64,000 bases of DNA from Streptomyces sp. CB02923 (GTDB lineage Bacteria; Actinomycetota; Actinomycetes; Streptomycetales; Streptomycetaceae): positions 1-64,000 of the forward strand of contig NZ_LWKZ01000007.1 of NCBI RefSeq assembly GCF_001905005.1. Reading direction: 5' to 3'. The position numbers and the translations under genes are program-made. The notes beneath the pieces were generated by a model. The model worked only from the letters and a program-made list of their open reading frames with translations. It made no database searches and was not told the origin of the DNA. How positions within the stretch are numbered: position 1 is the first letter of the stretch; the number at the start of each line of letters is the position of its first letter. Shown piece by piece: positions 48,845 to 57,670 of the stretch.

Positions 48845-49669
48845 TCAGACCGACGGTTCGAACCTGCCGTCGACCGCCGTCCACCCGCCGTCGACCGACA
48901 GGACGCTCCCGGTGACGAACGTGGACGCGTCCGAGACGAGGTAGGCGACGGCGCCCGCGATCTCGTCGGCGCGGGCCCACCGCCGCAGCGCGGACGCCTC
49001 GGCGTAGGCGTCGTACCACTGCGGGTCGGCGGCGATCTGGTCGGTGAGCGGCGTACGGACCACGCCGGGCGCCACCGCGTTGAACCGGACGCCGCGCGGC
49101 CCCCACTCCGCCGCGGCCGTCCGCAGGAACTGCACCAGCCCGGCCTTGGACGCCGCGTACGCGCTCTGCCCCGGCTCGACCTGGAAGGCGCGCATCGAGG
49201 CCAGACCGACCACGCTGCCCCGGCCGCGTTCCGCCATGGCGGGCGCGGCGGCCTGTACGAGCGTGAAGACCGCCCGCAGGTTGAGGGCGATCACCCGGTC
49301 GAACTCGGCAGGGGTGTAGTCGGCGATCCGCTTGCGCACATTGACGCCGACGGTGACGACCAGCCCGTCCAGGGCACCCCACCGGTCCACCGCGGCCCGC
49401 ACCGCGTCCGCGTCCAGGACGTCGAGGGGAAAGGCCGTCGCGGTGCCGGTGCGGCTGCCGGGGGCGGGCGGCTCCGCGGCGGCGGCCTCCGCGGCCAGCG
49501 CGGCACCGGCCGCGTCCAGGTCGGCGACGATCACCTCGGCGCCGTGGGCGGCCAGGGCGCGTACCGCCTCCCGGCCGATACCGCCCGCTCCGCCGACGAC
49601 CGCGACCCGCCGTCCGTCGAGGCGGAACAGCCGCGCGTACTCGACCGGCGCGCCGACGGTGTCATCCAT
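48845..49669 (-). CDS. SDR family oxidoreductase
   Basis: A 274-residue classical SDR, ATG 49669. NAD(P) motif VAVVGGAGGIGREAVRALAA, acidic IVADLDA after strand 2 (NAD preference), the NN(A)G-like VVTVGVNVRK, catalytic Ser158 and YAASK (Y171, K175), and the end GSVLSVDGGW are all present. It reduces a carbonyl or oxidises an alcohol. Lies 53 bp upstream of the acylase gene and downstream of the aldehyde dehydrogenase on the same strand, so it probably serves the same catabolic route. Confidence 0.9.
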   Translation of the reverse strand: MDDTVGAPVEYARLFRLDGRRVAVVGGAGGIGREAVRALAAHGAEVIVADLDAAGAALAAEAAAAEPPAPGSRTGTATAFPLDVLDADAVRAAVDRWGALDGLVVTVGVNVRKRIADYTPAEFDRVIALNLRAVFTLVQAAAPAMAERGRGSVVGLASMRAFQVEPGQSAYAASKAGLVQFLRTAAAEWGPRGVRFNAVAPGVVRTPLTDQIAADPQWYDAYAEASALRRWARADEIAGAVAYLVSDASTFVTGSVLSVDGGWTAVDGRFEPSV

Positions 49670-49792
49670 GGTCTGCTCCCTGTCCGTGAGGTGCTGCGGG
49701 GTGAGCTGCGGGAATGGGTGCGGGGTGAAGTACGAGGGCCGGGGGCGCCGGGGTGTGCGTCGGGGCCGTGCCGCCGTCGCTCCCCGCCGTGC

Positions 49793-51268
49793 TCACGGGC
49801 GGATCACCGCCATCCGCGTCACCGTCAGTTCCTCGATCGCGAAGCGCGGCCCCTCGCGGCCCAGCCCCGAGTCCTTGACCCCGCCGTACGGAGCCACGTC
49901 GCTGCGGTAGCCCGGGACCTCGTTGATCACCACACCGCCGACGTCGAGGGCGTCCAGCGCCCGGAAGGCGGCGTCCAGGCCGCGGGTGAAGACCGCCGCG
50001 TGCAGCCCGTACCGTCCGGCGTTGACCAGGTCGTACGCCGCGTCCAGGTCCGGCACCGTACGCAGCGCGACGACCGGCCCGAAGATCTCCTCGTCCCAGG
50101 CGGGCTGACCGTCCGGCACCTCCGCCAGCAGCGTCGGCGCCAGGCACCGGCCGACCCGTGTGCCGCCCGCCACCAGCCGGGCTCCGGCCGCGCGGGCCCG
50201 GTCGATCCAGGCCAGCACCCGTGCGGTGGCCGCCTCGTCGATGAGGGCGGCGACCCGGGTGTCCTCCTCGCGCGGGTCGCCGACGACGATGCCGGGCAGC
50301 CGTTCGGCGATCCGCCGCTCCAGCTCGTCGGCGATCTCCGCGACGGCGATCACGCGCTGTACGGCGATGCATGCCTGGCCGGAGGCGTAGAAGCCGCCGC
50401 GGGCCACCGCGTCGGCGGCGGCGTCGAGGTCGGCGTCGGCGGCGACCACGAGCGCCGCGTTGGAGCCGAGTTCGAGCACCACCTTGCGGGGCGCGGCGTC
50501 CCGGGCGATGCGGTGGCCGACGGCGGCGGAGCCGGTGAAGGAGACCGCGGCGACCTCCGGGTGCGTGGTCAGGGTGCGGCCGACCTCGGTGTCGCCGGTG
50601 ACCAGTTGGACGGCGCCCGCGGGCACACCGGCCGCGGTGAGCCGTTCCCGTACGAGGTGGACCAGCCACAGGGTGGCCAGCGGCGTGGCAGGGGCCGGTT
50701 TGACGATCACCGGGCAGCCGGCCGCGAGCGCCGGGGCGATCTTGTGGGAGGCCAGCAGCACCGGGTAGTTGAAGCCGGCGATGCCCACCACGACGCCGAC
50801 CGGGCGCCGGGTCCAGAACCCGATCATGCCGTCCCCGGAGGGCAGCAGGTCCAGAGGCACCGTCTCGCCGTGGATGTGCGCCACTTCGTCGGCGGCGGCC
50901 TGCCAGGTGGCCACGGCCCGCCGCACTTCGGTACGGCAGTCGGTCCGCGGCTTGCCCGTCTCCCGTACGAGCAGATCCTCCATCGGGCCGGCGACGGCCT
51001 CCAGGTCCGCCGCCACGCCGCCCAGCACCTGGCGCCGTACGCGCGAGGCGAGTTTCGCGACGCGGGGGCGGACGGCCGCGGCGTGTCCGACGGCGCGGCG
51101 GGCGAGGTCCGCGTCGCCCACCGGGGCGGTGGCGAACTCCTCCCCGTCGTACGGGAAGACCACCGGCCCGGTACGCGGGGCGGGCACCCAGCCGTCGCCC
51201 ACGGGGAGGCCCGGGGGCAGGGCGCCGGGATAGACGTCCGCCGCGTCCTGGCCGTGGGGAGGCTTCAT
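49793..51268 (-). CDS. Aldehyde dehydrogenase family protein
   Basis: A 491-residue enzyme, ATG 51268, overlapping the stop of the M20 gene by 4 bp (ATGA). Motifs: GIAGFNYPVLLASHKIAPAL, SFTGSAAVGHRIARDAAPRK, general base in VVLELGSNAALVVAADADLD, catalytic Cys300 in YASGQACIAVQR, and EEIFGPVVALRTV. Complete and of standard length; it oxidises an aldehyde or semialdehyde to acid with NAD(P). Translational coupling to the M20 hydrolase implies the aldehyde arises from the product of that enzyme. Confidence 0.9.
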   Translation of the reverse strand: MKPPHGQDAADVYPGALPPGLPVGDGWVPAPRTGPVVFPYDGEEFATAPVGDADLARRAVGHAAAVRPRVAKLASRVRRQVLGGVAADLEAVAGPMEDLLVRETGKPRTDCRTEVRRAVATWQAAADEVAHIHGETVPLDLLPSGDGMIGFWTRRPVGVVVGIAGFNYPVLLASHKIAPALAAGCPVIVKPAPATPLATLWLVHLVRERLTAAGVPAGAVQLVTGDTEVGRTLTTHPEVAAVSFTGSAAVGHRIARDAAPRKVVLELGSNAALVVAADADLDAAADAVARGGFYASGQACIAVQRVIAVAEIADELERRIAERLPGIVVGDPREEDTRVAALIDEAATARVLAWIDRARAAGARLVAGGTRVGRCLAPTLLAEVPDGQPAWDEEIFGPVVALRTVPDLDAAYDLVNAGRYGLHAAVFTRGLDAAFRALDALDVGGVVINEVPGYRSDVAPYGGVKDSGLGREGPRFAIEELTVTRMAVIRP

Positions 51269-52557
51269 GCGGCGTCGCCGCCTTCGGACCGCGTGTCGCT
51301 TCCGTCGAGGAAGTGCCGGGCCGCCGCGGCGTAGACCCGCGCGTACTCGGCGATCTCCCGCACCTCCACGTACTCGTCCTTCTGGTGGGCGATCCACTTG
51401 CCGCCCGGCCCGTAGACGACGGTCGGCAGGCCAGCGTCGCGGGTCAGGATCGTCCCGTCGGTCGTGCCGGGAACCGCGCCGAAGGGCGGCTCGGCGCCGT
51501 GCACCTGCCGGTGACCGGCCACCAGGGCCTCGACGAGCGGGTGACCGGCGTCGACTTCGACGGCCGGCCGGTCGTCGACGACGGTCAGCTCGACGGTGAC
51601 GCCCACGCCGGCCGCCGCGGCCGTGGCCGTCCTCCGCAGGTGCTCGATGATTTCGGCGTGGTCGGTACCGGGAATGGTCCGTACATCGACGCCGAGCACG
51701 CCGTGACCGGGGATGACGTTGAGCTGGTCGGGGTCTCCGGCGCGCAGCACCGTCGGGGTGACGGTCACCGTCCCGGCGTGCGGATGGGTCCCGTACCGCC
51801 GGACCGCCCACTCCTCGGCCTCCGCCAGCGCGGCGACGATGCGCGCGCCCGCGATGAGGGGGTTACGGCCCTCCTGCGGCATCGCGCCGTGGGCCATCAC
51901 CCCGTGGAGGCCGAGCCGGAGACGGATGCCGCCGCGGGCCGAGGTGCACACCTCGTACCCCTCCGGCTCGCAGACGACGACGCCGTCCACCCCGGCGGCC
52001 GACGGCGAGGCGGCGAACGCCTTGGCGCCGAGCATCAGCCCTTCCTCGTCGCACAGCACGCCGACCACGACCCGGCCGGGGAACGGCCCGGCCTGCTGAA
52101 GCGCCCGCACTCCGTAGACCATGGCCGCCACCCCGGACTTCATGTCGGCGGCGCCGCGGCCCCACAGCCGCCCGTCGCGGATCTCCGCGCCGTACGGGTC
52201 GACGGTCCACGCGTCGGCGTCGCCCTCCGTCACGACATCCGTGTGCCCCTCGAACATCAAGGTGCGGCCCGGCCCGCCACCGCCCTCGACGACCGCGACG
52301 ACGTTGGGCCGGCCGGGGGCCACCTCGACCGCCTCGTGCGGCCAGCCGAAGGTGGTGAAGAGCCGGGAGAGGAGGTCGGCGGCGGGCTGTTCGACGGTGG
52401 TGGCGCCCGCCGCGTTGACGGTCCGCAGCCGGACGAGGTCCTGCGTGAGGGCCACGGCGGCCGCCTCGTCGACCTGCGGTACGGCGCTCCGCGGCGCGCC
52501 CGCCCCCGGTACGCCGGTGTCCGGGCCCGACGGCACGACGCGCGGGCTGCTGTGCAC
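51265..52557 (-). CDS. M20 family (ArgE/DapE-type) metallohydrolase
   Basis: A 430-residue enzyme. GTG 52557 is chosen because GGAGG lies 5-6 nt upstream; longer frames read through unlikely sequence. Metal ligands appear in LMFEGHTDVV, GRGAADMKSG, VGVLCDEEGLMLGA, VVCEPEGYEV and, near the C-terminus, WIAHQKDEYV; the dimerisation lid carries HGVMAHGAMPQEGRNPLIAG. Such enzymes remove an N-acyl group or cleave a dipeptide-like amide. First gene of the leftward set with an ALDH, SDR and acylase. It differs clearly from the AbgB-like M20 enzyme at 34225. Confidence 0.88.
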   Translation of the reverse strand: MHSSPRVVPSGPDTGVPGAGAPRSAVPQVDEAAAVALTQDLVRLRTVNAAGATTVEQPAADLLSRLFTTFGWPHEAVEVAPGRPNVVAVVEGGGGPGRTLMFEGHTDVVTEGDADAWTVDPYGAEIRDGRLWGRGAADMKSGVAAMVYGVRALQQAGPFPGRVVVGVLCDEEGLMLGAKAFAASPSAAGVDGVVVCEPEGYEVCTSARGGIRLRLGLHGVMAHGAMPQEGRNPLIAGARIVAALAEAEEWAVRRYGTHPHAGTVTVTPTVLRAGDPDQLNVIPGHGVLGVDVRTIPGTDHAEIIEHLRRTATAAAAGVGVTVELTVVDDRPAVEVDAGHPLVEALVAGHRQVHGAEPPFGAVPGTTDGTILTRDAGLPTVVYGPGGKWIAHQKDEYVEVREIAEYARVYAAAARHFLDGSDTRSEGGDAA

Positions 52558-52750
52558 GGCACCCTCCAACTCCCCTGACGCGGGGTCAGGAGGCCGGTCG
52601 GACCAGACGGTCCCCCGTACTGTGCTGGCCCGCTCGCTCACGGGTCAAGAGGGGCACGACGGACCAAGAGGGTCATAGCGGCAGCGGAAGCGGGGGCAGG
52701 GCCGGGGCGGTCTCCGCCGACATGCCACGGCCGCTGACACCCCGTCACCA

Positions 52751-55108
52751 TCAACCGCGCGCGTCCGCGGCCGAGCAGCGGTAGAGACTCTGTCCGGCAC
52801 CGGCACCGGCAGCACCCGCACCGGCACCGGCACCCGCGCCCGCCCCCGCTCCACCCCGGGATCCGGCCGCGCCGCCGCTCCCGGTCCGCGTCTCGCCCCC
52901 GTACGCCGACGGGTCGACCTTCTCGCACGCCGACCGCACCCACCGGCTGATCCGCGCCTTCTCCGACGCGCCCGCGTCGTCGCCCTCGCCGACGAGCGCG
53001 AAGCGCAGCTTCCCGGACGCCACCAGCCGCTGGTACTCGCTGAGCGTGACCGGTTCGGTCCCTGCCGCGAATCCGCCGAGCGGCAGGACCGCGGAGCCGC
53101 CCAGCCGGATGTACGGCTCCGCGGTGAGCAGGGCGGCGGAGAACGCGTAATCGGCGGCTCCGCGGCGGCGCTCGACGTAATCGAGGATCTTGCGCTGGGT
53201 GTCCGACAGCCGGGCGGGCGTGCCGAGTGTGGAGTCCTGCGGGCCCGCTGAAGCCGAGTGCGCCGAACCGGTGTACCGCGGATTCAGTACGGACAGCGAC
53301 CAGGTGGCGGGGGCCGCCGTCATCGTGACGCAGCCGGCGACGAGACCGGCGGCGGCGATGCGCCGGGCGCGGGTGTGGCGCCGGGCGCGCGCCGGGGCGC
53401 CTGCGGCATCCGGAGCGCCTTCGGTATCCGTAACGCTTCCGCTGCCCGGCCCGTCGTCTGCGCGCCGGGCGCGAAGGGCGCCGTGGGCGAGCAGGCCGAG
53501 GGCGGCGAGCGCGGTCACGATGATCACGGGGATCAGCCACGGCACCCAGCCGGAGTGGCCGGAGACGAGGTGGACGGCCCAGGCCGCCTGTACCGCGACG
53601 ACGGCGGGAAGCGCCCACGCCCGGAGTGCCCGCGCCCGGAGCCCCCTGGGCCCGGTCGCCGGATTCCCGTCTGCCGGGCGGCGCGCGGTCTCCCGGCGAC
53701 GGGCGCTCCACAGCGTGACGACTCCGGCGGCGGACAGCGCGGCGAGGCCGGGCGCCAGGGCGGACATGTACGTGGCATGCGGGACGTTGATGGCACTCAT
53801 GACGCCCACCGCCGTGAGCAGCCAGCCGCCCCACAGGAGGTAGCCGCCGCGTACCGGGTCCGTACGGGGCTGCCTGCGGCGGGTGAAGAAGCCGAGGACG
53901 AGGGCGGACAGCGCGAGCGGGAAGAGCCAGCCGATCTGCTGGGCCAGGGGCGCGCGGAAGAGTTTGGACCAGCCGCTGACGGGAGCGCCCACCGCGACCT
54001 GCGACCCGCCGCCGCCCGGCGCTCGCCGGGCGCCCTGCGCCGGACCGGTGCCGGAAGCGGATTTCGCGTCGGAACCGGCCTTGCCGGGCGCGTGCCGCCC
54101 GGACCCGGCACCCGGCGGGCGCTCGGCCGGACCGCCCTTGGCGCCGGTGTCGGCACCGTTCTCGGCTCCGTGCCCGGCTCCGGCGCCGCCCGCTCCTGAC
54201 GCTCCCTTGGCCGCGCCCGCCGTCGTGCTGTTGGCGGCGTCGATGTTCCAGCCGGAGCCGAGCCGGTCGAAGCCGTTGTAGCCGAACACCATCGACAGGG
54301 CGCTGTTGTCGCGTGACCCGTCCACGTACGGCCGCGAGTCCTGCGGTACGACGGTCATCAGCAGGACCCAGGAGAACGAGACGGCGAACAGCACCGCGCC
54401 CGCGGTCAGCAGCTGGCCGAGCCGTTTGCGCAGCGCGGCCGGTGACACCACGACGTACGCGACGGCCAGGGCCGGCACGATGATCCACGCCTGCATCATC
54501 GCGGCCTGGAAGGCCAGTCCCACCCAGACGGCCGCCAGCAGCAGGGGCCGCAGCCGTCCGGTGGACATCGCTTTCGCGCACCGGTCGGCGGCCAGCACCA
54601 GGCACATGGTCAGCGGCGCTTCCAGCAGCGCGTGCCCGAACATCGACGCCGCCACCGGAGTGAGCGTCAGCACCCCGGCCGCGAGGAGCCCGGCCGCCGG
54701 GCCGCGCCAGCGCCGTACCGTCCGGTGGATCACCAGGACGCAGACCACGCCCTCGACGCACTGCGGGAGCGTCAGGGCCCAGTTGCTGTACCCGAAGAGC
54801 CGCGCGGACAGCGCCTGCGGCCACAGGAACCCGCCGATCTTGTCCAGGGTGACGGTGGACGCCGGATCGAAGGACGTGAAGAGGAAGGCCTTCCAGCTTT
54901 CCGACATGCTGCGTACGGCCGCGGCGTAGTAGCCGGCGTAGTCGCTGCTGGTGATGTTCCAGGCGTACAGCACCGCGGCGAGCGCGGCGATGCCCAGGAG
55001 CGCGGGCCGGTCCCAGCGCGGGCAGCCCGCGGGCGTGTGCCAGAACTGCCAGCGGCCGCGCGGCCGTTCGGTGAAGAGGGGCCGGTCCACGAAGGTGGTG
55101 GCGGACAT
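52751..55108 (-). CDS. GT39-type membrane glycosyltransferase (second paralogue)
   Basis: A 785-residue polytopic protein, ATG 55108. Close to the 16627 protein over the membrane core: ALLGIAALAAVLYAWNITSS, AAVRSMSESWKAFLFTSFDP, TLDKIGGFLWPQALSARLFG and ALSMVFGYNGFDRLGSG. About ten or more TM helices, a variable Gly/Ala/Ser insert (about residues 300-370) and an extracytoplasmic C-terminal domain that ends in a long Gly/Ala tail (GAGAGAGAGAGAAGAGAG type). Presumably uses a polyprenyl-phosphate sugar to glycosylate envelope polymers or proteins. No TTA codon, unlike its paralogue. Confidence 0.85.
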   Translation of the reverse strand: MSATTFVDRPLFTERPRGRWQFWHTPAGCPRWDRPALLGIAALAAVLYAWNITSSDYAGYYAAAVRSMSESWKAFLFTSFDPASTVTLDKIGGFLWPQALSARLFGYSNWALTLPQCVEGVVCVLVIHRTVRRWRGPAAGLLAAGVLTLTPVAASMFGHALLEAPLTMCLVLAADRCAKAMSTGRLRPLLLAAVWVGLAFQAAMMQAWIIVPALAVAYVVVSPAALRKRLGQLLTAGAVLFAVSFSWVLLMTVVPQDSRPYVDGSRDNSALSMVFGYNGFDRLGSGWNIDAANSTTAGAAKGASGAGGAGAGHGAENGADTGAKGGPAERPPGAGSGRHAPGKAGSDAKSASGTGPAQGARRAPGGGGSQVAVGAPVSGWSKLFRAPLAQQIGWLFPLALSALVLGFFTRRRQPRTDPVRGGYLLWGGWLLTAVGVMSAINVPHATYMSALAPGLAALSAAGVVTLWSARRRETARRPADGNPATGPRGLRARALRAWALPAVVAVQAAWAVHLVSGHSGWVPWLIPVIIVTALAALGLLAHGALRARRADDGPGSGSVTDTEGAPDAAGAPARARRHTRARRIAAAGLVAGCVTMTAAPATWSLSVLNPRYTGSAHSASAGPQDSTLGTPARLSDTQRKILDYVERRRGAADYAFSAALLTAEPYIRLGGSAVLPLGGFAAGTEPVTLSEYQRLVASGKLRFALVGEGDDAGASEKARISRWVRSACEKVDPSAYGGETRTGSGGAAGSRGGAGAGAGAGAGAGAAGAGAGQSLYRCSAADARG

Positions 55109-56024
55109 GGTGGTCTCTCCCGGAAGCGGAGGGGTTCGGGGCACCGCAGGGCGACGGTGGGTGCCCGGCGCGGGCACGACCGTGCGGGGCACCGCCGCGG
55201 ACGGCGCCTCCCACGGTCGGCGGCCTTGCGCCGAGGCCGGATTTCAGGGGGATCGAAGCATTACCGGCGGCGACGGCAACGGAATAGCGGGACGTCCCGC
55301 CACAGGAAAAGGTACGTACGCACGTGGATCCCGAATGCCGTCTCGAACTCGCCACCTCACCGTGCCACGGGAACATGAGAGAAACATGAGGTCAGGAAAC
55401 GGAATGACGAATCCTACTGCGTCCAGCAGCTTTCCGGTCAATCCGTCCGGAGGGAAACCAGCAGTCGGGACCGATCGGAATTCCACCCCCGCAGGATCGC
55501 TTCTTCCGCAGCCCGGACGCTCCCGGCCACCCGCCCCGACCTGCGCCTCCGTTCGACCTTCAACGTCTCGACGCACGGAGCGGACCAGCCCGCCCGCCCC
55601 TCCACCTGCCGCTTTCCGCCCTCCCGCTGCACGCTCTCCCGTAAATGACGGTACAAAGCATGGCCGATACCTACCCCTCACAGAAAGGGGATAGTTCCCG
55701 CACAGGAATTACACAGCCGGGTTATTCTCCGCGGCCTGACGGCACAACAGGGCGGGTGACGGGCAGGAACCACGGCCGCTCACCGTGATGCCCACTGCGG
55801 CACCCACCGGGACACCCGCCGCGACGCCTGCCGCGACACCCGCCGCGCACCGGCCGGAATGCGGCCACGGCCGGCCCGGGGCCGGAGGAGCGGCGGCCGG
55901 AGGAGCGGCGGCCGGAGGAGCGGCGGCCGGAGGAGCGGCGGCCGGGGAAGAACACGCGAGCGGCCGCTGTTGCCCCTGAGGAAGTCCGTCCGCAACCGCG
56001 GTCCCGTAAGCGAGGAGCCTGAAC
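55109..56024. other. Gene-poor region, 916 bp
   Basis: The longest stretch without a supported gene. About 55255-55740 has clearly lower G+C than its surroundings, with motifs such as AGAGAAACATGAGG; it probably contains the promoter of the leftward GT39 gene. The right part holds the 15-bp repeats at 55884-55943. Frames up to 145-200 codons exist but are Arg/Pro/Gly-rich and lack start signals, so I call none. Confidence 0.55.
55884..55943. repeat. Four tandem 15-bp repeats
   Basis: Exact copies of GGAGGAGCGGCGGCC at 55884, 55899, 55914 and 55929, 80 bp upstream of the glutathione peroxidase gene. Confidence 0.9.
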
Positions 56025-56513
56025 GTGAGCCTGTACGACATCCCCCTGCGCACCCTGAACGGTGAGCCCGCCTCGCTGGCCGACTACCGGGGCCGCGCCC
56101 TGCTGGTGGTCAACGTGGCGTCCAAGTGCGGCCTGACGCCGCAGTACTCGGGCCTGGAGCGGCTCCAGCAGCAGTACGGCGACCGCGGCCTGACCGTCCT
56201 CGGCTTCCCCAGCAACCAGTTCGCGGGCCAGGAGCCGGGCAGCGCCGAGGAGATCGCCACGTTCTGCTCGACCTCCTACGGGGTCAGCTTCCCGCTGTTC
56301 GAGAAGACGGACGTCAACGGCGCGGACCGGCACCCCCTGTACGCGGAACTCACCCGCACCGAGGACGGCGCGGGTGAGGCCGGTGACGTGCAGTGGAACT
56401 TCGAGAAGTTCCTCATCGACACCGAAGGCGCGGTCGTGGGCCGGTTCCGGCCCCGGACCGAGCCCGAGGCTGCGGAGCTGACGCAGGCGATCGAGGCGGC
56501 CCTGCCCGCCTGA
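56025..56513 (+). CDS. Glutathione peroxidase family thiol peroxidase
   Basis: A 162-residue protein, GTG 56025 with GAGGAG 7 nt upstream. NVASKCGLTPQY contains the peroxidatic Cys35; FPSNQFAGQEPG and VQWNFEKFLID supply the Gln and Trp/Asn of the catalytic tetrad. Length and the Cys (not selenocysteine) form are usual for bacteria, where the reductant is more often thioredoxin or mycothiol-linked than glutathione. It removes organic or lipid peroxides. Convergent with the STAS gene, only 7 bp apart. Confidence 0.92.
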   Translation: MSLYDIPLRTLNGEPASLADYRGRALLVVNVASKCGLTPQYSGLERLQQQYGDRGLTVLGFPSNQFAGQEPGSAEEIATFCSTSYGVSFPLFEKTDVNGADRHPLYAELTRTEDGAGEAGDVQWNFEKFLIDTEGAVVGRFRPRTEPEAAELTQAIEAALPA

Positions 56514-56520
56514 CGCGAGG

Positions 56521-56994
56521 TCAGGCCACGGCGGTGTCCGTCGGGGCGTCCGGAGCGGCCGGACGCCCCCCGCCCTCGGCCCGCGGGCAGGGGCGGCCGC
56601 CGTCCGGACGGACCTCGGCCCGCACCTCGCCGGGAACCTCGCATATCGCGTCGGGACTCGGATCGAGGCAGAGGTCGAAGGCGGGCAGCAGGCCGGTCAG
56701 CCGCAGCAGCCGCAGCACGCTCGGGCTCTCGGCGACACCGGCCAGGCGCAGGCGGCCCGCCTTGACCTCGACCCGGCGCCGGGTGCGGCACAGCAACGAC
56801 ATGCCGCAGCAGTCGATGAAGGTCACGTCCCGCACGTCCAGGACGAGATCGGGGCAGCGCGCACCGGTGATCTCGTCGAGACGCGCCGTCAGCGCGGTCA
56901 CCGCCAGGATGTCCACTTCTCCACGCAGTTCCACCACCGTGGTCGCGCCCACCACGTGTTCCCGGCTCGCAAAACTCCACCCCTGGTCCACCAT
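56521..56994 (-). CDS. STAS domain (anti-sigma factor antagonist-like) protein
   Basis: A 157-residue protein, ATG 56994 with GGAGG 11 nt upstream. TVVELRGEVDILAVTALTAR, then VLDVRDVTFIDCCGMSLLCR and LAGVAESPSVLRLLRLTGLL form a STAS fold. In canonical antagonists the loop reads D-S-S-G-L and the second Ser is phosphorylated by the cognate anti-sigma kinase; here it is D-C-C-G-M, so Cys63 takes that place and ordinary phospho-switching is impossible. The C-terminus is a Pro/Ala/Gly tail. A hairpin (56543-56569) lies inside its end. Confidence 0.85.
   Translation of the reverse strand: MVDQGWSFASREHVVGATTVVELRGEVDILAVTALTARLDEITGARCPDLVLDVRDVTFIDCCGMSLLCRTRRRVEVKAGRLRLAGVAESPSVLRLLRLTGLLPAFDLCLDPSPDAICEVPGEVRAEVRPDGGRPCPRAEGGGRPAAPDAPTDTAVA
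56543..56569. terminator. Hairpin overlapping the end of the STAS gene
   Basis: GGGGCGTCCGG / CCGGACGCCCC, 11-bp perfect stem with a 5-nt loop, placed 30 bp after the convergent peroxidase stop. Confidence 0.6.
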
Positions 56995-57670
56995 GCCTGT
57001 CCCCACCTCCGTGCCTGTGCGTGTGATGCCGCCGCACGCTGGCGGTGGAGACGTACGGAAGTTTGGGGACTCGCCCGTTGCGGCCCGGGCGGGGATGACC
57101 ACCGTCGGCGTTCGGCATCCGCGCGGTGCCAGCCTCCGGCGGGGTCCGGGTCGTCGGCTGCGCCCTTACGTGTCTACGGCTTACCCGCTGGCCTCAGTGT
57201 CAGTCCGGACGGCACATACGCAATGAAGTTGTCTCAAACTCATGCCATGGACCCGTGCGGTGGACGCCCGCCCACCAGGGGGCACGAGTGTGACGGCCAT
57301 CACTGCGGGTGGTGCCGGACTTGCAGGCCGGCCACCGGGCGGGGCGGGGCAGGGAGAAGTGGCAGGTGGTGCAGGAAGGGTGCGTTCCGGCCTCTCCCGG
57401 GCTCACCCGTCGGCCGAAAGACCGAGCTGTTTCAGGTCAGCGTTTATCCCGTTCCCACATTTGCCTTACAGCGCGTCTGCACTCCCTCTCCGACAATTAG
57501 TTGCAAATTCACCCATTCGGGCGAACTAGAATCTTTTCTGTCAGTCAGTCATCAGGGGCGCGCGACCAGCACGCAGTCCTCCCTGATCCCGTACGACGCC
57601 CGCGGCACACGGCCTGGAACGTGTGGCGCGCGGCGGCGAGCCGAGCAGATACAGGGCGAGAGCCGGACCG
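56995..57670. other. Divergent intergenic region, 676 bp
   Basis: Between the leftward STAS gene and the rightward GAF kinase. An AT-richer segment near 57440-57545 (GTTGCAAATTC, then TAGAAT at 57528) may hold the kinase promoter, although the spacing is not canonical. No gene or remnant was recognised. Confidence 0.5.

Noticed and set aside
54951..55694. Rightward 247-residue frame opposite the GT39 start
   Set aside because: It overlaps the well-supported GT39 N-terminus antisense and has no family motif.
55785..55979. 64-residue Ala/Gly/Pro frame over the 15-bp repeats
   Set aside because: Low-complexity translation only, no ribosome-binding site and no conserved features.
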